This document shows positions 1-9,520 of a stretch of DNA of 64,000 bases, one piece after another; position 1 is the stretch's first letter; each line of letters starts with the position of its first letter. The notes under the pieces are model-generated. The model was given only the letters and a program-made list of their open reading frames with translations, ran no database searches and had not been told where the DNA came from. The translations under genes were made by a program, and so were the position numbers. The stretch is from Streptomyces spinoverrucosus (lineage in GTDB: Bacteria; Actinomycetota; Actinomycetes; Streptomycetales; Streptomycetaceae): NCBI RefSeq assembly GCF_006539505.1, contig NZ_BJND01000021.1, positions 1 to 64,000 of the forward strand. The letters are read 5' to 3'.

Positions 1-317
1 CTCACACAACACCCCACAACACAACCGCCACAGGCCGACGGGGCGGGGCATGTGTCGCGATGCTGCGTCCGGCGTGCGAAGACGTCATGCCGCCGGTGAG
101 AGGCCGTGGCCGGGTTCACAACTGCCTTGCGGCACACGGCTGGACGATGTGCCGCTTCTCGAAGCAATCTGCCGGGCCGAGGCACCCGACAACACAGGAA
201 CTCACGCACGGTGTCCTCATATTCTGTCGACTCGCCAGCTAGACCGGACAAGCGCAGACGTTGTGACATCCCTCTTCGGGCAGACAGCCGCACCGGGCTG
301 CGCGAGACCACAGGCGA
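1..317. other. No convincing gene; left edge
   Basis: I see no reading frame with convincing codon bias or a recognisable product in this stretch. The short frames overlap one another in several phases, as expected of non-coding GC-rich DNA. It runs directly into the ilvC fragment at 318 and is probably part of the same eroded region. Confidence 0.5.
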
Positions 318-1044
<727 letters not shown>

Positions 1045-1229
1045 CAACGACGCGTTGTGCAGTGTAACGCAGCGGGTGCCCCGCCTTTGGGAAAGCGTGG
1101 GGTCAGTGCATCTCCAATCCGTGTGCGCCAGTGCCTATGATGTCGAGGGGCACCCATTCCCGCGTCCGGGCCGGTCCGCACGCAGGTGAGCCGAGGCGCG
1201 GCACGAAGGGTTGAGGATGAGAGGAACAC

Positions 1230-1778
1230 ATGGTTTCCGTTACCCACACAGCACATGATGTCGAGGTCACCGCAGAGAGCCTGCAGGAGGACCTGGCCCG
1301 CCTGCAGATCCAGAAGCAGGCGCTTGAGAGGGAACTCGCCGCGGTCGTGGCGCATCTCAGCTCGGTGCAACGGGCCCTCGGCGCCCTGGAGACTCTGATG
1401 CGTGACCCGGCCACGGCGGCCCGGAGCCATGCCCAGACGCCCGTCGCCCCGAAGGCCGACCTCGCCGCCGCCGAGGCCGTGGACACCGCGACGACGTCCG
1501 CGCCCCCGGCACGGCAGCCGCGCGGCAAGGACGGTGAACGGCCCGCCGAGGTCGACGCGGACGGGGCGAAGAAGTACGGCAAGCTCACCGAGCAGATCAT
1601 GGAGTACTTCGCCTCCGTCGGTGATGTCGACGTACGGGCCCGGGACGTCGCCGTGGCTCTGGGTCGCGATTCCGACAGCGGAAGCATCAACGCAGTCCGC
1701 AGCACGCTCGATCGCCTCGTCGGTTCGTCCCGCATCCGACGCACCGGCCGAGGCCTCTACCGAGCCCGTCGTTCCTAG
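1230..1778 (+). CDS. Coiled-coil protein with C-terminal winged-helix-like domain
   Basis: A 182-residue protein. Residues about 10-55 are a long coiled coil (LQEDLARLQIQKQALERELA), residues about 60-108 are an Ala/Pro-rich linker, and the last 70 residues (KKYGKLTEQIMEYFASVGDV, then VRSTLDRLVGSSRIRRTGRG and LYRARR) look like a winged helix-turn-helix in which the final beta hairpin is the wing. This suggests a small dimeric DNA-binding protein, but no target is evident. The start has a good GAGAGGA ribosome site. The coiled coil resembles the product at 805-1044, 186 bases upstream. The winged-helix reading is by eye. Confidence 0.6.
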   Translation: MVSVTHTAHDVEVTAESLQEDLARLQIQKQALERELAAVVAHLSSVQRALGALETLMRDPATAARSHAQTPVAPKADLAAAEAVDTATTSAPPARQPRGKDGERPAEVDADGAKKYGKLTEQIMEYFASVGDVDVRARDVAVALGRDSDSGSINAVRSTLDRLVGSSRIRRTGRGLYRARRS

Positions 1779-1984
1779 TCACACCTCTACGCCGCCATCG
1801 CCCACGCGGCCGGCGCACGGTCCGGTCCCGACTCGCCCGCCCTCCGCAGGGGCAGCCGGTACCGGTGCGGCCGCGCCAAAGCCCTTACGTCTTGCGGATC
1901 TTGTTCACCTGGAGCCCCATGCGTGTCTTTGTCCTGTGCCCTGCGGCATCCCCTCGGGCGGCCGTGCGATGAGGACGGTGACTC

Positions 1985-2282
1985 CTTTCGGCTCCTGGCA
2001 CTCAACTCGTCGATGTGCCGGGGCCGGCTGACGAATGGCTGCCGCATCTGGATGCCGCCGGGGACAGGATCGTCGGCGTGGCCGCCTCGAGCCACTCCCC
2101 CTACACGGTCGTGGAGGTGGACGCGCCCGCGCCGACGGTCCAAGCCACGTCTGACGAATCCGGGTTCACGGTGGACGCCGCGTATCTGCCGCTGCCCGTA
2201 CCGCGTGTCTTTCGGGGCCCTGAGGGCCGCACGGTCCACGCGCAGGTGTACGCCCCGCGCAATCCCCGGTTCGCGGGCCCGT
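1985..2282 (+). pseudogene. S9 (prolyl oligopeptidase-type) peptidase remnant
   Basis: This frame reads QLVDVPGPADEWLPHLDAAG, then IVGVAASSHSPYTVVEVD, and later YLPLPVPRVFRGPEG followed by RTVHAQVYAPRNPRFAGP. That is the join between the beta-propeller and the catalytic hydrolase domain of dipeptidyl-aminopeptidase or acylaminoacyl-peptidase proteins, where a proline-rich block and an 'HA..YxPxNP' strand are usual. The propeller start and the whole catalytic domain (Ser-Asp-His) are absent; the similarity stops abruptly near 2282, where unrelated sequence begins. It is a dead fragment. The family call comes from remembered conserved blocks. Confidence 0.55.
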
Positions 2283-2404
2283 TGGATTACCGAGATGGAC
2301 ACGGCCATCGCCACGGTGATCAGGACCAGCGCGATCAGGGTGCCGATTCCCGCGCGGTGAAGTCGGCCACGCGTCGACGTGCCGCTCTCATGGTGTCCTC
2401 CATA
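2283..2404 (-). pseudogene. Fragment encoding an N-terminal membrane helix
   Basis: Read on the minus strand this piece gives RGRLHRAGIGTLIALVLITV followed by AMAVSISVIQ, a basic stretch followed by one hydrophobic helix, typical of the first 35 residues of a membrane protein. It is cut off at the junction with the S9 peptidase fragment. An ATG just upstream is out of frame with the helix. I cannot name the parent gene. It marks a recombination junction between two broken genes. Confidence 0.3.
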
Positions 2405-2547
2405 GGAAAGACGGGGCAGCCAACTGCTGTAGTGCGTGTGCGCAATGACCGCATCGGCGCCCGAGAGGAGGTCGGCATCGACGTCCAAGATGGCCGACCG
2501 GAGAGGTCCACGACCACGGAGCAGCCTGCGAGCGCCTCGGGCGGACC

Positions 2548-2575
2548 TTGACACTGTTCGGCACACTGTTATGGT
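2548..2575 (+). promoter_or_regulatory. Orphan sigma70-type promoter with direct repeat
   Basis: TTGACA (2548-2553) and TATGGT (2570-2575) are separated by 16 bases, a strong housekeeping-type promoter match. The spacer and -10 region contain two direct copies of ACACTGTT on a 12-base period, which could be a repressor site. No gene follows on the plus strand; the convergent MarR gene ends at 2614. It may be the surviving control region of a lost gene. Confidence 0.4.
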
Positions 2576-2613
2576 GCGGTGTTCACATCAATGGGTCCGG
2601 GACGCGGACTCTC

Positions 2614-3099
2614 CTATGACACGCCCCGGTCCGTACGCGGGCGTGCCACCGGGTCACAGGGCTCCCGAAGGTAGTGCAGGAGATTGCCGTCGATGTCTCC
2701 CCCGCCCCTCGTGCCGGCGTCCTGCACCGCTTCGCAGACCGCCCGGTGCAGGATAGGCGCGCCTCGGCGCAGTACCTCGTGGCCGGCCGGAGTGAGCCGT
2801 ACCTCGACGTTGCGGCGATCGTGCGCGGCGACACTCGTCGTGACCAGGCCGCGTTCCCGCAAGCGGGCCACCAGGCGGCTGGTGGCCGACTGGCTCAGCC
2901 CGATCCTGTCGGCCACGTCGATCAGGAACAGCTGCCGCGCAGTGGCACGATGCGCCTGCCCGACGGCCGTGAGCGCGTAGAACTCGCTGGCCTGCAGGTG
3001 CAGATACTGATGCAGCCGCCGCTCGACACGGGTCTCGATCTCATGGTGGAGCCGATCGAGCGCGCTCCACCGCCCGATCAACGCCGTGTCCCCGCTCAC
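2614..3099 (-). CDS. MarR-family transcriptional regulator
   Basis: A 161-residue winged-helix regulator. The recognition region reads DVADRIGLSQSATSRLVARL and is followed by the wing DRRNVEVRLTPAGHEVL, a classic MarR layout with dimerisation helices at both ends. I chose the GTG at 3099, which has a GGAGGG ribosome site, rather than the ATG at 3186 that would run into the preceding gene. It lies 37 bases downstream of the NADH dehydrogenase-like gene on the same strand, so the two are probably co-transcribed. MarR proteins usually repress their neighbours and respond to small phenolic or oxidant ligands; the ligand here is unknown. Confidence 0.8.
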   Translation of the reverse strand: MSGDTALIGRWSALDRLHHEIETRVERRLHQYLHLQASEFYALTAVGQAHRATARQLFLIDVADRIGLSQSATSRLVARLRERGLVTTSVAAHDRRNVEVRLTPAGHEVLRRGAPILHRAVCEAVQDAGTRGGGDIDGNLLHYLREPCDPVARPRTDRGVS

Positions 3100-3136
3100 C
3101 GCAGCCCTCCTGGGGCCATCAGCCCGTACAACATGC

Positions 3137-4492
3137 TCATGCTGCGGTACGGCTCCCCGTCCGGCTCTCGTCCGAGCGCTGGGCATCGCCGCCCCTGACG
3201 AACGCGTCCCGGGGATGCTGAACGGAGGCCAGGGAGACGAGATCCCGGCCGAACAGGGCAGCGGTGAGCCAGACGGTGAGGACGCGGATCTTGCGCTCCC
3301 AGGAGGGTACGGCCAGGACGTGGTATCCCCGGTGCATCAGCCAGGCGGGAAGCCCCTTGATGACGATCCGCTTGTACTGGAAGATGCCCCGCCCAAGCCC
3401 CAGCGTCGCGACGACTCCCAGACTGCTGTGCCGGTAGTCCCGGATCCGTCCCCCGTGCAGGGCGGCCGCGATGTTCTTCGCAAGGCGCCTTCCCTGCCGT
3501 ACGGCGTGCTGGGCGTTCGGCACCGTGTGCGCCCCAGGCACGGGCGAGGCGAGATCGGGAACAGCCGCATCGTCTCCGGCCGCCCACACATCCGGCACCG
3601 GATCGCTGTCGGTGCCCACGCGCAGATCGGGGCGGACCACGACCAGACCACGCTCGTCGACGGGCAGGTCCGTGTGATTGTGCACCACGGGGTTCGAGGC
3701 GTTGCCTGCGGTCCAGACGATCAGCGACGAATCGAACTCCTCTCCGTTGGAGAGCACGACGTGCCCGTCTTCGACGGAGACGAGCTGCGTGTTCAGGTGG
3801 ACATGCGCGCCGCGGCGTTCCAATGAACGCACAACCCAGGCACCGGGCTTGTCTCCCACCTCGGGCAGGATGCGGCCTCGGGCCTCGATCAGGTGGAAGG
3901 ACAGGTCGTCGATGCTCAGTTCCGGATAGAACTTGAGCATCGCGGTCGCCAGCGACAGCAGTTCACCGAAGCCCTCGACGCCGGAGAATCCGCCGCCCAC
4001 GAAGGTGACGGTGAGCAGCTTCTGGCGCTCGGCACCAGGCGGGAGTGACGCTGCCTGATCGAACGCGGTCATCAGCCGGTCGCGGATGGCTACCGCCTCC
4101 TCCACGTGCTTCAGGCCAATTGCCTGTTGGGTGAGCCCGGGTATGGGGAAGGTGCGGGTCACGGCGCCGGCAGTGACCACGAGGATGTCGTAATGGAGTT
4201 CGTAGTCGGCTCCGCTGACGGGCCGGACGGTGACCGTCCGATCTGCGTTACGGATCTCGGTCACGCTCCCCGCGATCAGCCGGGTGCTGCGCAGGTGCCG
4301 TCGCAACGACACGGCGGCGTGACGTGCCTCGACCGATCCAGCCGTTACCTCCGGCAGGAAGGGTTGGTAGGTCATGTATGGACGTGGGTCGACGACCGTG
4401 ACCCTTGCCTCGCCCGTGCGCAGCTTCTTTTCAAGGCCCCATGCCGTGTAGAAGCCCGCGTATCCGCCGCCGACGATCAGAATCTCACGCAT
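3137..4492 (-). CDS. Type II NADH dehydrogenase-like flavoprotein
   Basis: A 451-residue two-dinucleotide-binding flavoprotein. The FAD site is at the extreme N-terminus (ILIVGGGYAGFYTAWGLEKK) and the NAD site is mid-protein (TVTFVGGGFSGVEGFGELLS). The C-terminal third carries an FAD-contacting 'VWAAGDDAAVPD' block and a region that usually helps bind the membrane. Length and order fit NDH-2, which passes electrons from NADH to quinone without pumping protons, at the inner face of the membrane. A GAGGGA ribosome site precedes the ATG. The MarR gene directly downstream may regulate it. A ferredoxin or sulfide:quinone-type reductase is less likely, because the cysteines expected there are not seen. 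Confidence 0.8.
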   Translation of the reverse strand: MREILIVGGGYAGFYTAWGLEKKLRTGEARVTVVDPRPYMTYQPFLPEVTAGSVEARHAAVSLRRHLRSTRLIAGSVTEIRNADRTVTVRPVSGADYELHYDILVVTAGAVTRTFPIPGLTQQAIGLKHVEEAVAIRDRLMTAFDQAASLPPGAERQKLLTVTFVGGGFSGVEGFGELLSLATAMLKFYPELSIDDLSFHLIEARGRILPEVGDKPGAWVVRSLERRGAHVHLNTQLVSVEDGHVVLSNGEEFDSSLIVWTAGNASNPVVHNHTDLPVDERGLVVVRPDLRVGTDSDPVPDVWAAGDDAAVPDLASPVPGAHTVPNAQHAVRQGRRLAKNIAAALHGGRIRDYRHSSLGVVATLGLGRGIFQYKRIVIKGLPAWLMHRGYHVLAVPSWERKIRVLTVWLTAALFGRDLVSLASVQHPRDAFVRGGDAQRSDESRTGSRTAA

Positions 4493-4620
4493 GATTCCCT
4501 CTGTTGGTTGTCCGACACCAGATAGACAAGGCGGGGCAGGACGGTGTGACAGAGTCGTGTCGGGCTAGGTCGAGCACACAAGGTGCGGAGCTTCGGCGGC
4601 CACACCCAGGACGATCTTGC

Positions 4621-5052
4621 TCACCCCAGGAAACTCAACCGCACCTGCCGGTTCGGGTTGTCCCGGTTGGTGTCCACCAGGCACACCGACTGCCACGTCC
4701 CCAGTTCCAGCCGTCCGCCCACCACCGGCAGGGTCGCGTGCGGCGGGACGATCGCCGGGAGTACGTGGTCGCGGCCGTGGCCGGGGCTGCCGTGGCGGTG
4801 CTGCCAGCGGTCGTCGGCGGGGAGCAGGGTGTGCAGGGCGGTGAGGAGGTCGTCGTCGCTGCCGGCGCCCGTTTCGATGAGGGCGATTCCGGCGGTCGCG
4901 TGCGGGACGAAGACGTTGAGCAGGCCGTCGCGGCCCGCGGCCACCTCCCTCAGGAAGGTCTCGCAGTCACGGGTGAGGTCGACGACCGTCTCCTCGGAGC
5001 CGGAGGCGACGTGGAGGACTCGGGTGGTGAACGCGTCTGACATGCTTCCCAT
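4621..5052 (-). CDS. YjbQ/UPF0047-family protein
   Basis: A 143-residue protein that covers the whole UPF0047 family. Visible hallmarks are the NVFVPHATAGIALIETGAG segment with a conserved His, the region around HRHGSPGHGRDHVLPAI with several metal-ligand-type histidines, and the ending LGTWQSVCLVDTNRDNPNRQ. E. coli YjbQ has weak thiamine-phosphate synthase activity, but the real role of the family is unsettled. ATGs at 5052 and 5043 are both possible starts. It is separated from the gene at 4492 by about 130 bases, and the flavin gene at 5151 diverges from it. Confidence 0.8.
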   Translation of the reverse strand: MGSMSDAFTTRVLHVASGSEETVVDLTRDCETFLREVAAGRDGLLNVFVPHATAGIALIETGAGSDDDLLTALHTLLPADDRWQHRHGSPGHGRDHVLPAIVPPHATLPVVGGRLELGTWQSVCLVDTNRDNPNRQVRLSFLG

Positions 5053-5150
5053 CCTGGCTCATGCCTCGGGGTTCGTGCCCGAGCGCTCGCCCGGAGGGTG
5101 GGCATACATGCGGTGGGAAGATCCACGGCCTCAGCGCTGTTCGTAGAAGC

Positions 5151-6236
5151 GTGAACAACACGCGCGAGGTCGAGGTAGTCGTCATAGGCGCTGGTCAGGC
5201 CGGTCTGGCCGGCGCCTATCACCTGCGGCGGACCGGGTTCGAGCCGGACCGTGACTTCGTGGTGCTGGACCACTCCCCCGGCCCGGGCGGCGCCTGGCAG
5301 TTCCGGTGGCGCTCGCTGACGTACGGCAAGGTGCACGGGATGCACGCGCTGCCGGGGATGGAGCTGACGGGTGCCGATCCGGCGCGGCCGTCGTCGGAGG
5401 TGATCCGGGAGTACTTCGCCGCGTACGAGCGGGAGTTCGACCTGCGGGTGCGGCGGCCGGTCGACGTACTGGCCGTCCGGGAGGGCTCGGGCGGGCGGCT
5501 GCTCGTCGAGACCTCCGCCGGGGACTGGGCCACGCGGGCGCTGATCAACGCGACCGGGACCTGGGACCGGCCGTTCTGGCCCCGCTATCCGGGCCAGGAG
5601 ACCTTCCGCGGGCGGCAGTTGCACACCGCGCAGTACCCGGGGCCCGAGGAGTTCGCCGGGCAGCGGGTGGTCGTCGTGGGCGGTGGCGCGTCCGGCACCC
5701 AGCATCTGCTGGAGATCGCGCCGTATGCCGCCGCGACCACCTGGGTGACCCGCCGGCCGCCGGTGTTCCGCGAGGGGCCGTTCGACGAGAACGCCGGGCG
5801 CGCGGCGGTCGCACTGGTGGAGGAGCGGGTACGGCAGGGGCTGCCGCCGAAGAGTGTGGTGTCCGTGACGGGGCTGCCGCTGAACGACGCCATTCGGCAG
5901 GGGCTGGCGGACGGGGTGCTGGACCGGCAGCCGATGTTCGACCGGATCACTCCGAACGGCGTGGAGTGGAACGACGGACGCCACGTCGACGCCGACGTCA
6001 TCCTCTGGGCGACCGGCTTCCGGCCCGCCATCGAGCACCTCGCGCCTCTGCGGCTGCGTGAGCCGGGCGGCGGTATCCGGGTGGACGGGACGCGTGCGGT
6101 CGCCGATCCGCGCGTCCACCTCGTCGGCTACGGTCCGTCGGCCAGCACCATCGGCGCCAACCGGGCAGGACGGGCGGCAGTACGGGACATCAGGCGGCTG
6201 CTGGCCGAGGCGGAGGGGGAAGCCGTCGCCGCGTGA
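5151..6236 (+). CDS. FAD/NAD(P)-binding oxidoreductase (flavin monooxygenase-like)
   Basis: A 361-residue flavoprotein. Residues about 6-25 form the FAD motif (VVVIGAGQAGLAGAYHLRRT), a PGGAW motif follows, and a second Rossmann motif (VVVVGGGASGTQHLLEIAPY) binds NAD(P). A WATGFRP block near residue 285 is typical of class B flavin monooxygenases and related reductases. The class-defining FxGxxxHxxx(Y/W) fingerprint is present only loosely (FRGRQLHTAQYPG), so monooxygenase activity is likely but not certain. The GTG at 5151 gives the usual short lead before the FAD motif; the open frame extends upstream without support. The substrate is unknown. It converges on the mltG-like gene. Confidence 0.75.
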   Translation: MNNTREVEVVVIGAGQAGLAGAYHLRRTGFEPDRDFVVLDHSPGPGGAWQFRWRSLTYGKVHGMHALPGMELTGADPARPSSEVIREYFAAYEREFDLRVRRPVDVLAVREGSGGRLLVETSAGDWATRALINATGTWDRPFWPRYPGQETFRGRQLHTAQYPGPEEFAGQRVVVVGGGASGTQHLLEIAPYAAATTWVTRRPPVFREGPFDENAGRAAVALVEERVRQGLPPKSVVSVTGLPLNDAIRQGLADGVLDRQPMFDRITPNGVEWNDGRHVDADVILWATGFRPAIEHLAPLRLREPGGGIRVDGTRAVADPRVHLVGYGPSASTIGANRAGRAAVRDIRRLLAEAEGEAVAA

Positions 6237-6273
6237 GCTGGCGGACACCGACCGGTCGTGATGTCCCGTCGTC

Positions 6274-7125
6274 TCACCGTGCCGCGGTCTGGCTTCTCTG
6301 CCGGGCGTTGAACTCGGCGACGTTGCGCTGGTGCTCGGCGTAGTCGGCCGTGAAGCGTGTGTCGCCCGGCTTGACCGTGACGAAGTACAGCCAGTCGCCC
6401 GCGGGTGGGTTGATCGCGGCGCGCATCGCCTCCTCGCCGGGGTTGTCGATGGGCGTGGGCGGCAGGCCCATGCGCTGGTACGAGTTGTAGGGGCTGTCGA
6501 TCCGCGTGTCGCTCAGCGTCGTGGTGAGCGTGTTGCGGTTCAGGGCGTAGTTGAGGGTGGAGTCCATCTGGAGCGGCATGCCCCGCTCCAGCCGGTTGAA
6601 GATGACCCGGGCCACCTTCCCCATGTCGGCCTTGGTGGCGGCCTCCGCCTGGACGATGCTGGCGATGGTGACCGCCTGATAGACGTTCATGGCATTGCGT
6701 TGCGCGCCGGCGGCGATCGGCGCCCCGTTGAACTTCTTGATGGCGGTGTCCACCATCGTCGACAGCAACTGCTCCGGCGTCGCCTTCTCCGGCAGCCGAT
6801 ACGTCGCCGGGTAGAGATAGCCCTCCGGATTGCCCTCGGCGTCGTTCGGCAGTTTGAGCTTGGCTCTGGGAATGGCCTTCTTCGTGCTGCCGGGAGGCAG
6901 GGCGAGCGCCTTGTCGACGGCGTCATATACCTGGCCGGCGCGCCAGCCCTCCGGGATCACCAGGGTGGCGGGCTTGGCTGCCTTCTCCTCGCCGCCGAGC
7001 GTCAGCAGCGGCACCGCCACGGCGGTGCCGGCCACGACGGCTCCGGTCACGATGAGGGCGGCACGGCCTCGGCGCGTCAGTCGAATCGTGCGAGTCGTGT
7101 TCCGTGGCGGAGTGTTCATCTGCAT
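6274..7125 (-). CDS. MltG/YceG-like endolytic transglycosylase
   Basis: A 283-residue membrane-anchored protein. A basic N-terminus (RLTRRGR) is followed by one hydrophobic helix at about residues 24-45, and the rest is extracellular. The YceG domain is recognisable from GNPEGYLYPATY, ASIVQAEA, ARVIFNRLERGMPLQMDSTL and SPYNSYQRMGLPPTPIDNPG. MltG cuts nascent glycan strands near the membrane and helps end peptidoglycan synthesis. The catalytic-loop block, commonly IVEKE, reads IVQAE here: one acidic residue is present and the position two before it is Gln. At 283 residues it is shorter than E. coli MltG (about 340). It stands alone, so it may be a secondary copy. Confidence 0.8.
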   Translation of the reverse strand: MQMNTPPRNTTRTIRLTRRGRAALIVTGAVVAGTAVAVPLLTLGGEEKAAKPATLVIPEGWRAGQVYDAVDKALALPPGSTKKAIPRAKLKLPNDAEGNPEGYLYPATYRLPEKATPEQLLSTMVDTAIKKFNGAPIAAGAQRNAMNVYQAVTIASIVQAEAATKADMGKVARVIFNRLERGMPLQMDSTLNYALNRNTLTTTLSDTRIDSPYNSYQRMGLPPTPIDNPGEEAMRAAINPPAGDWLYFVTVKPGDTRFTADYAEHQRNVAEFNARQRSQTAAR

Positions 7126-7168
7126 GCGGGCACGGTAACCCGCATACCGTCACAATCCCGGCATATCT

Positions 7169-8971
7169 TCATCTCGTCGGCTCAAGTTGGGCGTCCCGGC
7201 GGACCAGAGCCGCATACCTCCCGTCCCGCTCCAACAGCTCCCGGTGCGTGCCCTGTTCGATTGCACGTCCGGCGTCCAGGACCACGATCTGGTCGGCACT
7301 CCGAATGGTGGACAGCCGATGGGCGATGGTGAGCGTCGTCCGGTCGGCCGACAGGGCGTCGATCGCCTGCTGGACGGCGTGCTCGGTGCGAGTGTCCAGG
7401 GCGCTGGTCGCCTCGTCGAGGATCAGCACGGGCGGGTCACGCAGGATGGTGCGGGCGATGGCCAGGCGCTGTTTCTCACCTCCGGAGAAGCGGTGTCCGC
7501 GCTCGCCGACGACCGTGTCGTAGCCGTCGGGCAGGGCCGCGATGTGGTCGTGGATCTGCGCCGCCCGGGCCGCCGCGTGCAGTTCCTCGTCGGTGGCGTC
7601 GGGCTTGGCGAAGCGGAGATTGTCGGCGACCGAGGCGTGAAAGAGGTACGTCTCCTGCGAGACGACGCCGACCGCACGCGCGAGGGTGTCGAAGTCGAGG
7701 TCGCGGACGTCGACCCCGTCGAGGGTGACGCGGCCGCCCGTGACGTCGTACAGCCGTGGCACGAGGTAGCCCAGTGTGGACTTTCCGGCGCCGGTCGGGC
7801 CGACGATCGCGAGGCTGCCGCCGGCCGGGACGGTGAGGTCGATGCCGTCGAGGATCGGCCCGCCCTTCCCGTCGTAACGGAACTCGACATTCTCGAAGCG
7901 GACTTCGCCCTTGACGCGGTCGAGGTGTATCGGCCGCTCCCGTTCAGTGATGTCTACGGGCAGGTCGAGGTACTCGAAGATGCGCTGGAAGAGGGCCAGT
8001 GACGTCTGGATCTGCACGCCCGTGCCCAACAGGCTGACGGTCGGCCGGAACAGGCCCTGCTGGAGGGAGACGAAGGCGACGATCGTGCCGATGGAGACGC
8101 TGGGGCCGCCGAGGTGGAGGGCGAAGCCTGCGGTCCAGTAGATGACCGCCGGCATGGCGGCCATCACGATCGTGATGACGGCCATCCGCCAGCGGCCGGC
8201 CATGTTCGAGCGCACTTCCAGGTCGACCAGCCGGTCCGACTCCTGAGCGAAGGATCTTGTCAGGGACTCGGCTCTGCCCATGGTGCGGCCGAGCAGGATG
8301 CCGCTGACCGAGAGCGACTCGGTGACCGTCGCCGCCATCGCGGCCATCTGCTTCTGGCGCTGGGTGGTGATCTTTCTGCGTTCGTCGCCGACCCGGCGGC
8401 TGATCCAGACGAACACCGGCAGCAGGAGCAGCGAGACGACGGTCAGCCGCCAGTCGAGGGCGAGCATCGCGACGACCGTGGCGACGACGCTGGTGAAGTT
8501 GGAGACCAGGGAGGTGGCGGTGGAGGTGACGGTCGCCTGCATGCCGCCGATGTCGTTGGCGATGCGGGACTGGACCTCGCCGGTGCGGGTGCGGGTGAAG
8601 AAGGCGAGCGACATGCGCTGCAGACGGCCGTAGACCGCTGTGCGCAGGTCGTGCATGACGCGTTGGCCGACGGTGGTGGAGATGAGTGTCTGCAGCACGC
8701 CGAAGACGCTGGTCAGTATGGCGCTGAGGATCATGCCGAGGGCCAGCAGCGTGAGCAGGCCCGTGCGCCCCTGGGGGATCGCGGTGTCGAGGATCGCCTT
8801 CAGCAGGAAGGGTGTGGCGACCGAGACGACCGACGAGGCGGCGACGAGCAGGCCTACGACGGCGAGGCGGCCGCGGTAGGGACGGAAGAGTGTCAGGATG
8901 CGGCGCACCTGCCGCGGCTGCCCTTCGCTGTCGGCAGGCGGCGTCCAGGCGGGTTCATGGTCGGGCTTCAT
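7169..8971 (-). CDS. ABC exporter, fused membrane and ATPase domains
   Basis: A 600-residue half-transporter: a six-helix membrane domain (about 30-330) followed by an ATPase domain. All ATPase motifs are intact: Walker A GPTGAGKST, signature FSGGEKQ, Walker B VLILDEATSALD and switch histidine TIAHRLST. A single complete half suggests a homodimeric exporter of the MsbA/LmrA type, exporting drugs or lipids. The ATG at 8971 has a GTAGGAG ribosome site. A MarR gene diverges from it at 9066, and a 7-bp inverted repeat lies in the 94-bp gap, so MarR repression relieved by a substrate drug is the likely control. Confidence 0.88.
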   Translation of the reverse strand: MKPDHEPAWTPPADSEGQPRQVRRILTLFRPYRGRLAVVGLLVAASSVVSVATPFLLKAILDTAIPQGRTGLLTLLALGMILSAILTSVFGVLQTLISTTVGQRVMHDLRTAVYGRLQRMSLAFFTRTRTGEVQSRIANDIGGMQATVTSTATSLVSNFTSVVATVVAMLALDWRLTVVSLLLLPVFVWISRRVGDERRKITTQRQKQMAAMAATVTESLSVSGILLGRTMGRAESLTRSFAQESDRLVDLEVRSNMAGRWRMAVITIVMAAMPAVIYWTAGFALHLGGPSVSIGTIVAFVSLQQGLFRPTVSLLGTGVQIQTSLALFQRIFEYLDLPVDITERERPIHLDRVKGEVRFENVEFRYDGKGGPILDGIDLTVPAGGSLAIVGPTGAGKSTLGYLVPRLYDVTGGRVTLDGVDVRDLDFDTLARAVGVVSQETYLFHASVADNLRFAKPDATDEELHAAARAAQIHDHIAALPDGYDTVVGERGHRFSGGEKQRLAIARTILRDPPVLILDEATSALDTRTEHAVQQAIDALSADRTTLTIAHRLSTIRSADQIVVLDAGRAIEQGTHRELLERDGRYAALVRRDAQLEPTR

Positions 8972-9016
8972 GGGCTCCTACGGAAATGAGTCGACGCTGA
9001 CTGAATGGAGCATAGC

Positions 9017-9041
9017 TCATTGTTACCTATACTCACAATGA
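9017..9041. promoter_or_regulatory. Candidate MarR operator
   Basis: TCATTGT (9017-9023) and ACAATGA (9035-9041) form a perfect 7-bp inverted repeat with an 11-base spacer. It lies between the divergent ABC exporter and MarR genes in an unusually AT-rich patch. Position and symmetry fit a dimeric MarR binding both promoters. Confidence 0.55.
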
Positions 9042-9065
9042 ATGGCGTCCTGATATTGTTCCCGC

Positions 9066-9518
9066 ATGACCACGCCCGATCCCGACGGACTGCTCGCCGA
9101 GCAGTTGCTGCGGCTCACCCGCCGGGTGCACCGGATCCAGAAGCGCCATCTCCAGCAGCGCGTCCTCGGCATCACCCCGGCCCAGTCCCGGCTGCTGCGC
9201 ACCCTCGCGGAGTACGACGCACCGCCCCGCATGGCCGACCTCGCCGGGCGGCTTGAGGTCGTGCCGCGGGCCGTGACCACCCTGGTCGACGGGCTGGAGG
9301 CGCACGGCAAGGTGCGCAGGGTGCCCGACCCGACCAACCGACGGGTGATCCGGATCGAGCTCACGGACGACGGGTACGCGACTCTGCGCGAGCTGCACGG
9401 GGCGCGCAGGTCTGCGGCGGAGGAGATTCTGGCGCCGTTGACGGACGTGGAGCGGCGGGTGCTGGGCGCATTGTTGGACAGCTTGGTGGACGGTGGGGGT
9501 GGTGAGGGGCAGTGCTGA
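9066..9518 (+). CDS. MarR-family regulator of the adjacent exporter
   Basis: A 150-residue MarR protein with the full fold: dimerisation helix, RMADLAGRLEVVPRAVTTLV recognition helices, wing DPTNRRVIRIELTDDGYATL, and a C-terminal dimerisation helix. It diverges from the ABC exporter at 8971, with the inverted repeat at 9017-9041 between them. This is the usual layout of a drug exporter and its local repressor. A strong hairpin follows the stop. The ligand is unknown. Confidence 0.88.
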   Translation: MTTPDPDGLLAEQLLRLTRRVHRIQKRHLQQRVLGITPAQSRLLRTLAEYDAPPRMADLAGRLEVVPRAVTTLVDGLEAHGKVRRVPDPTNRRVIRIELTDDGYATLRELHGARRSAAEEILAPLTDVERRVLGALLDSLVDGGGGEGQC

Positions 9519-9520
9519 AT

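Noticed and set aside
1136..1155. Possible promoter or hairpin (TATGAT; GGGTGCCCC/GGGGCACCC arms 1074-1155)
   Set aside because: No -35 at suitable spacing, and the hairpin loop is over 60 bases; not strong enough to report as a feature.
3100..3186. Longer MarR protein starting at ATG 3186
   Set aside because: It would overlap the NADH dehydrogenase-like gene by about 50 bases and add residues without homology; GTG 3099 has a proper ribosome site.
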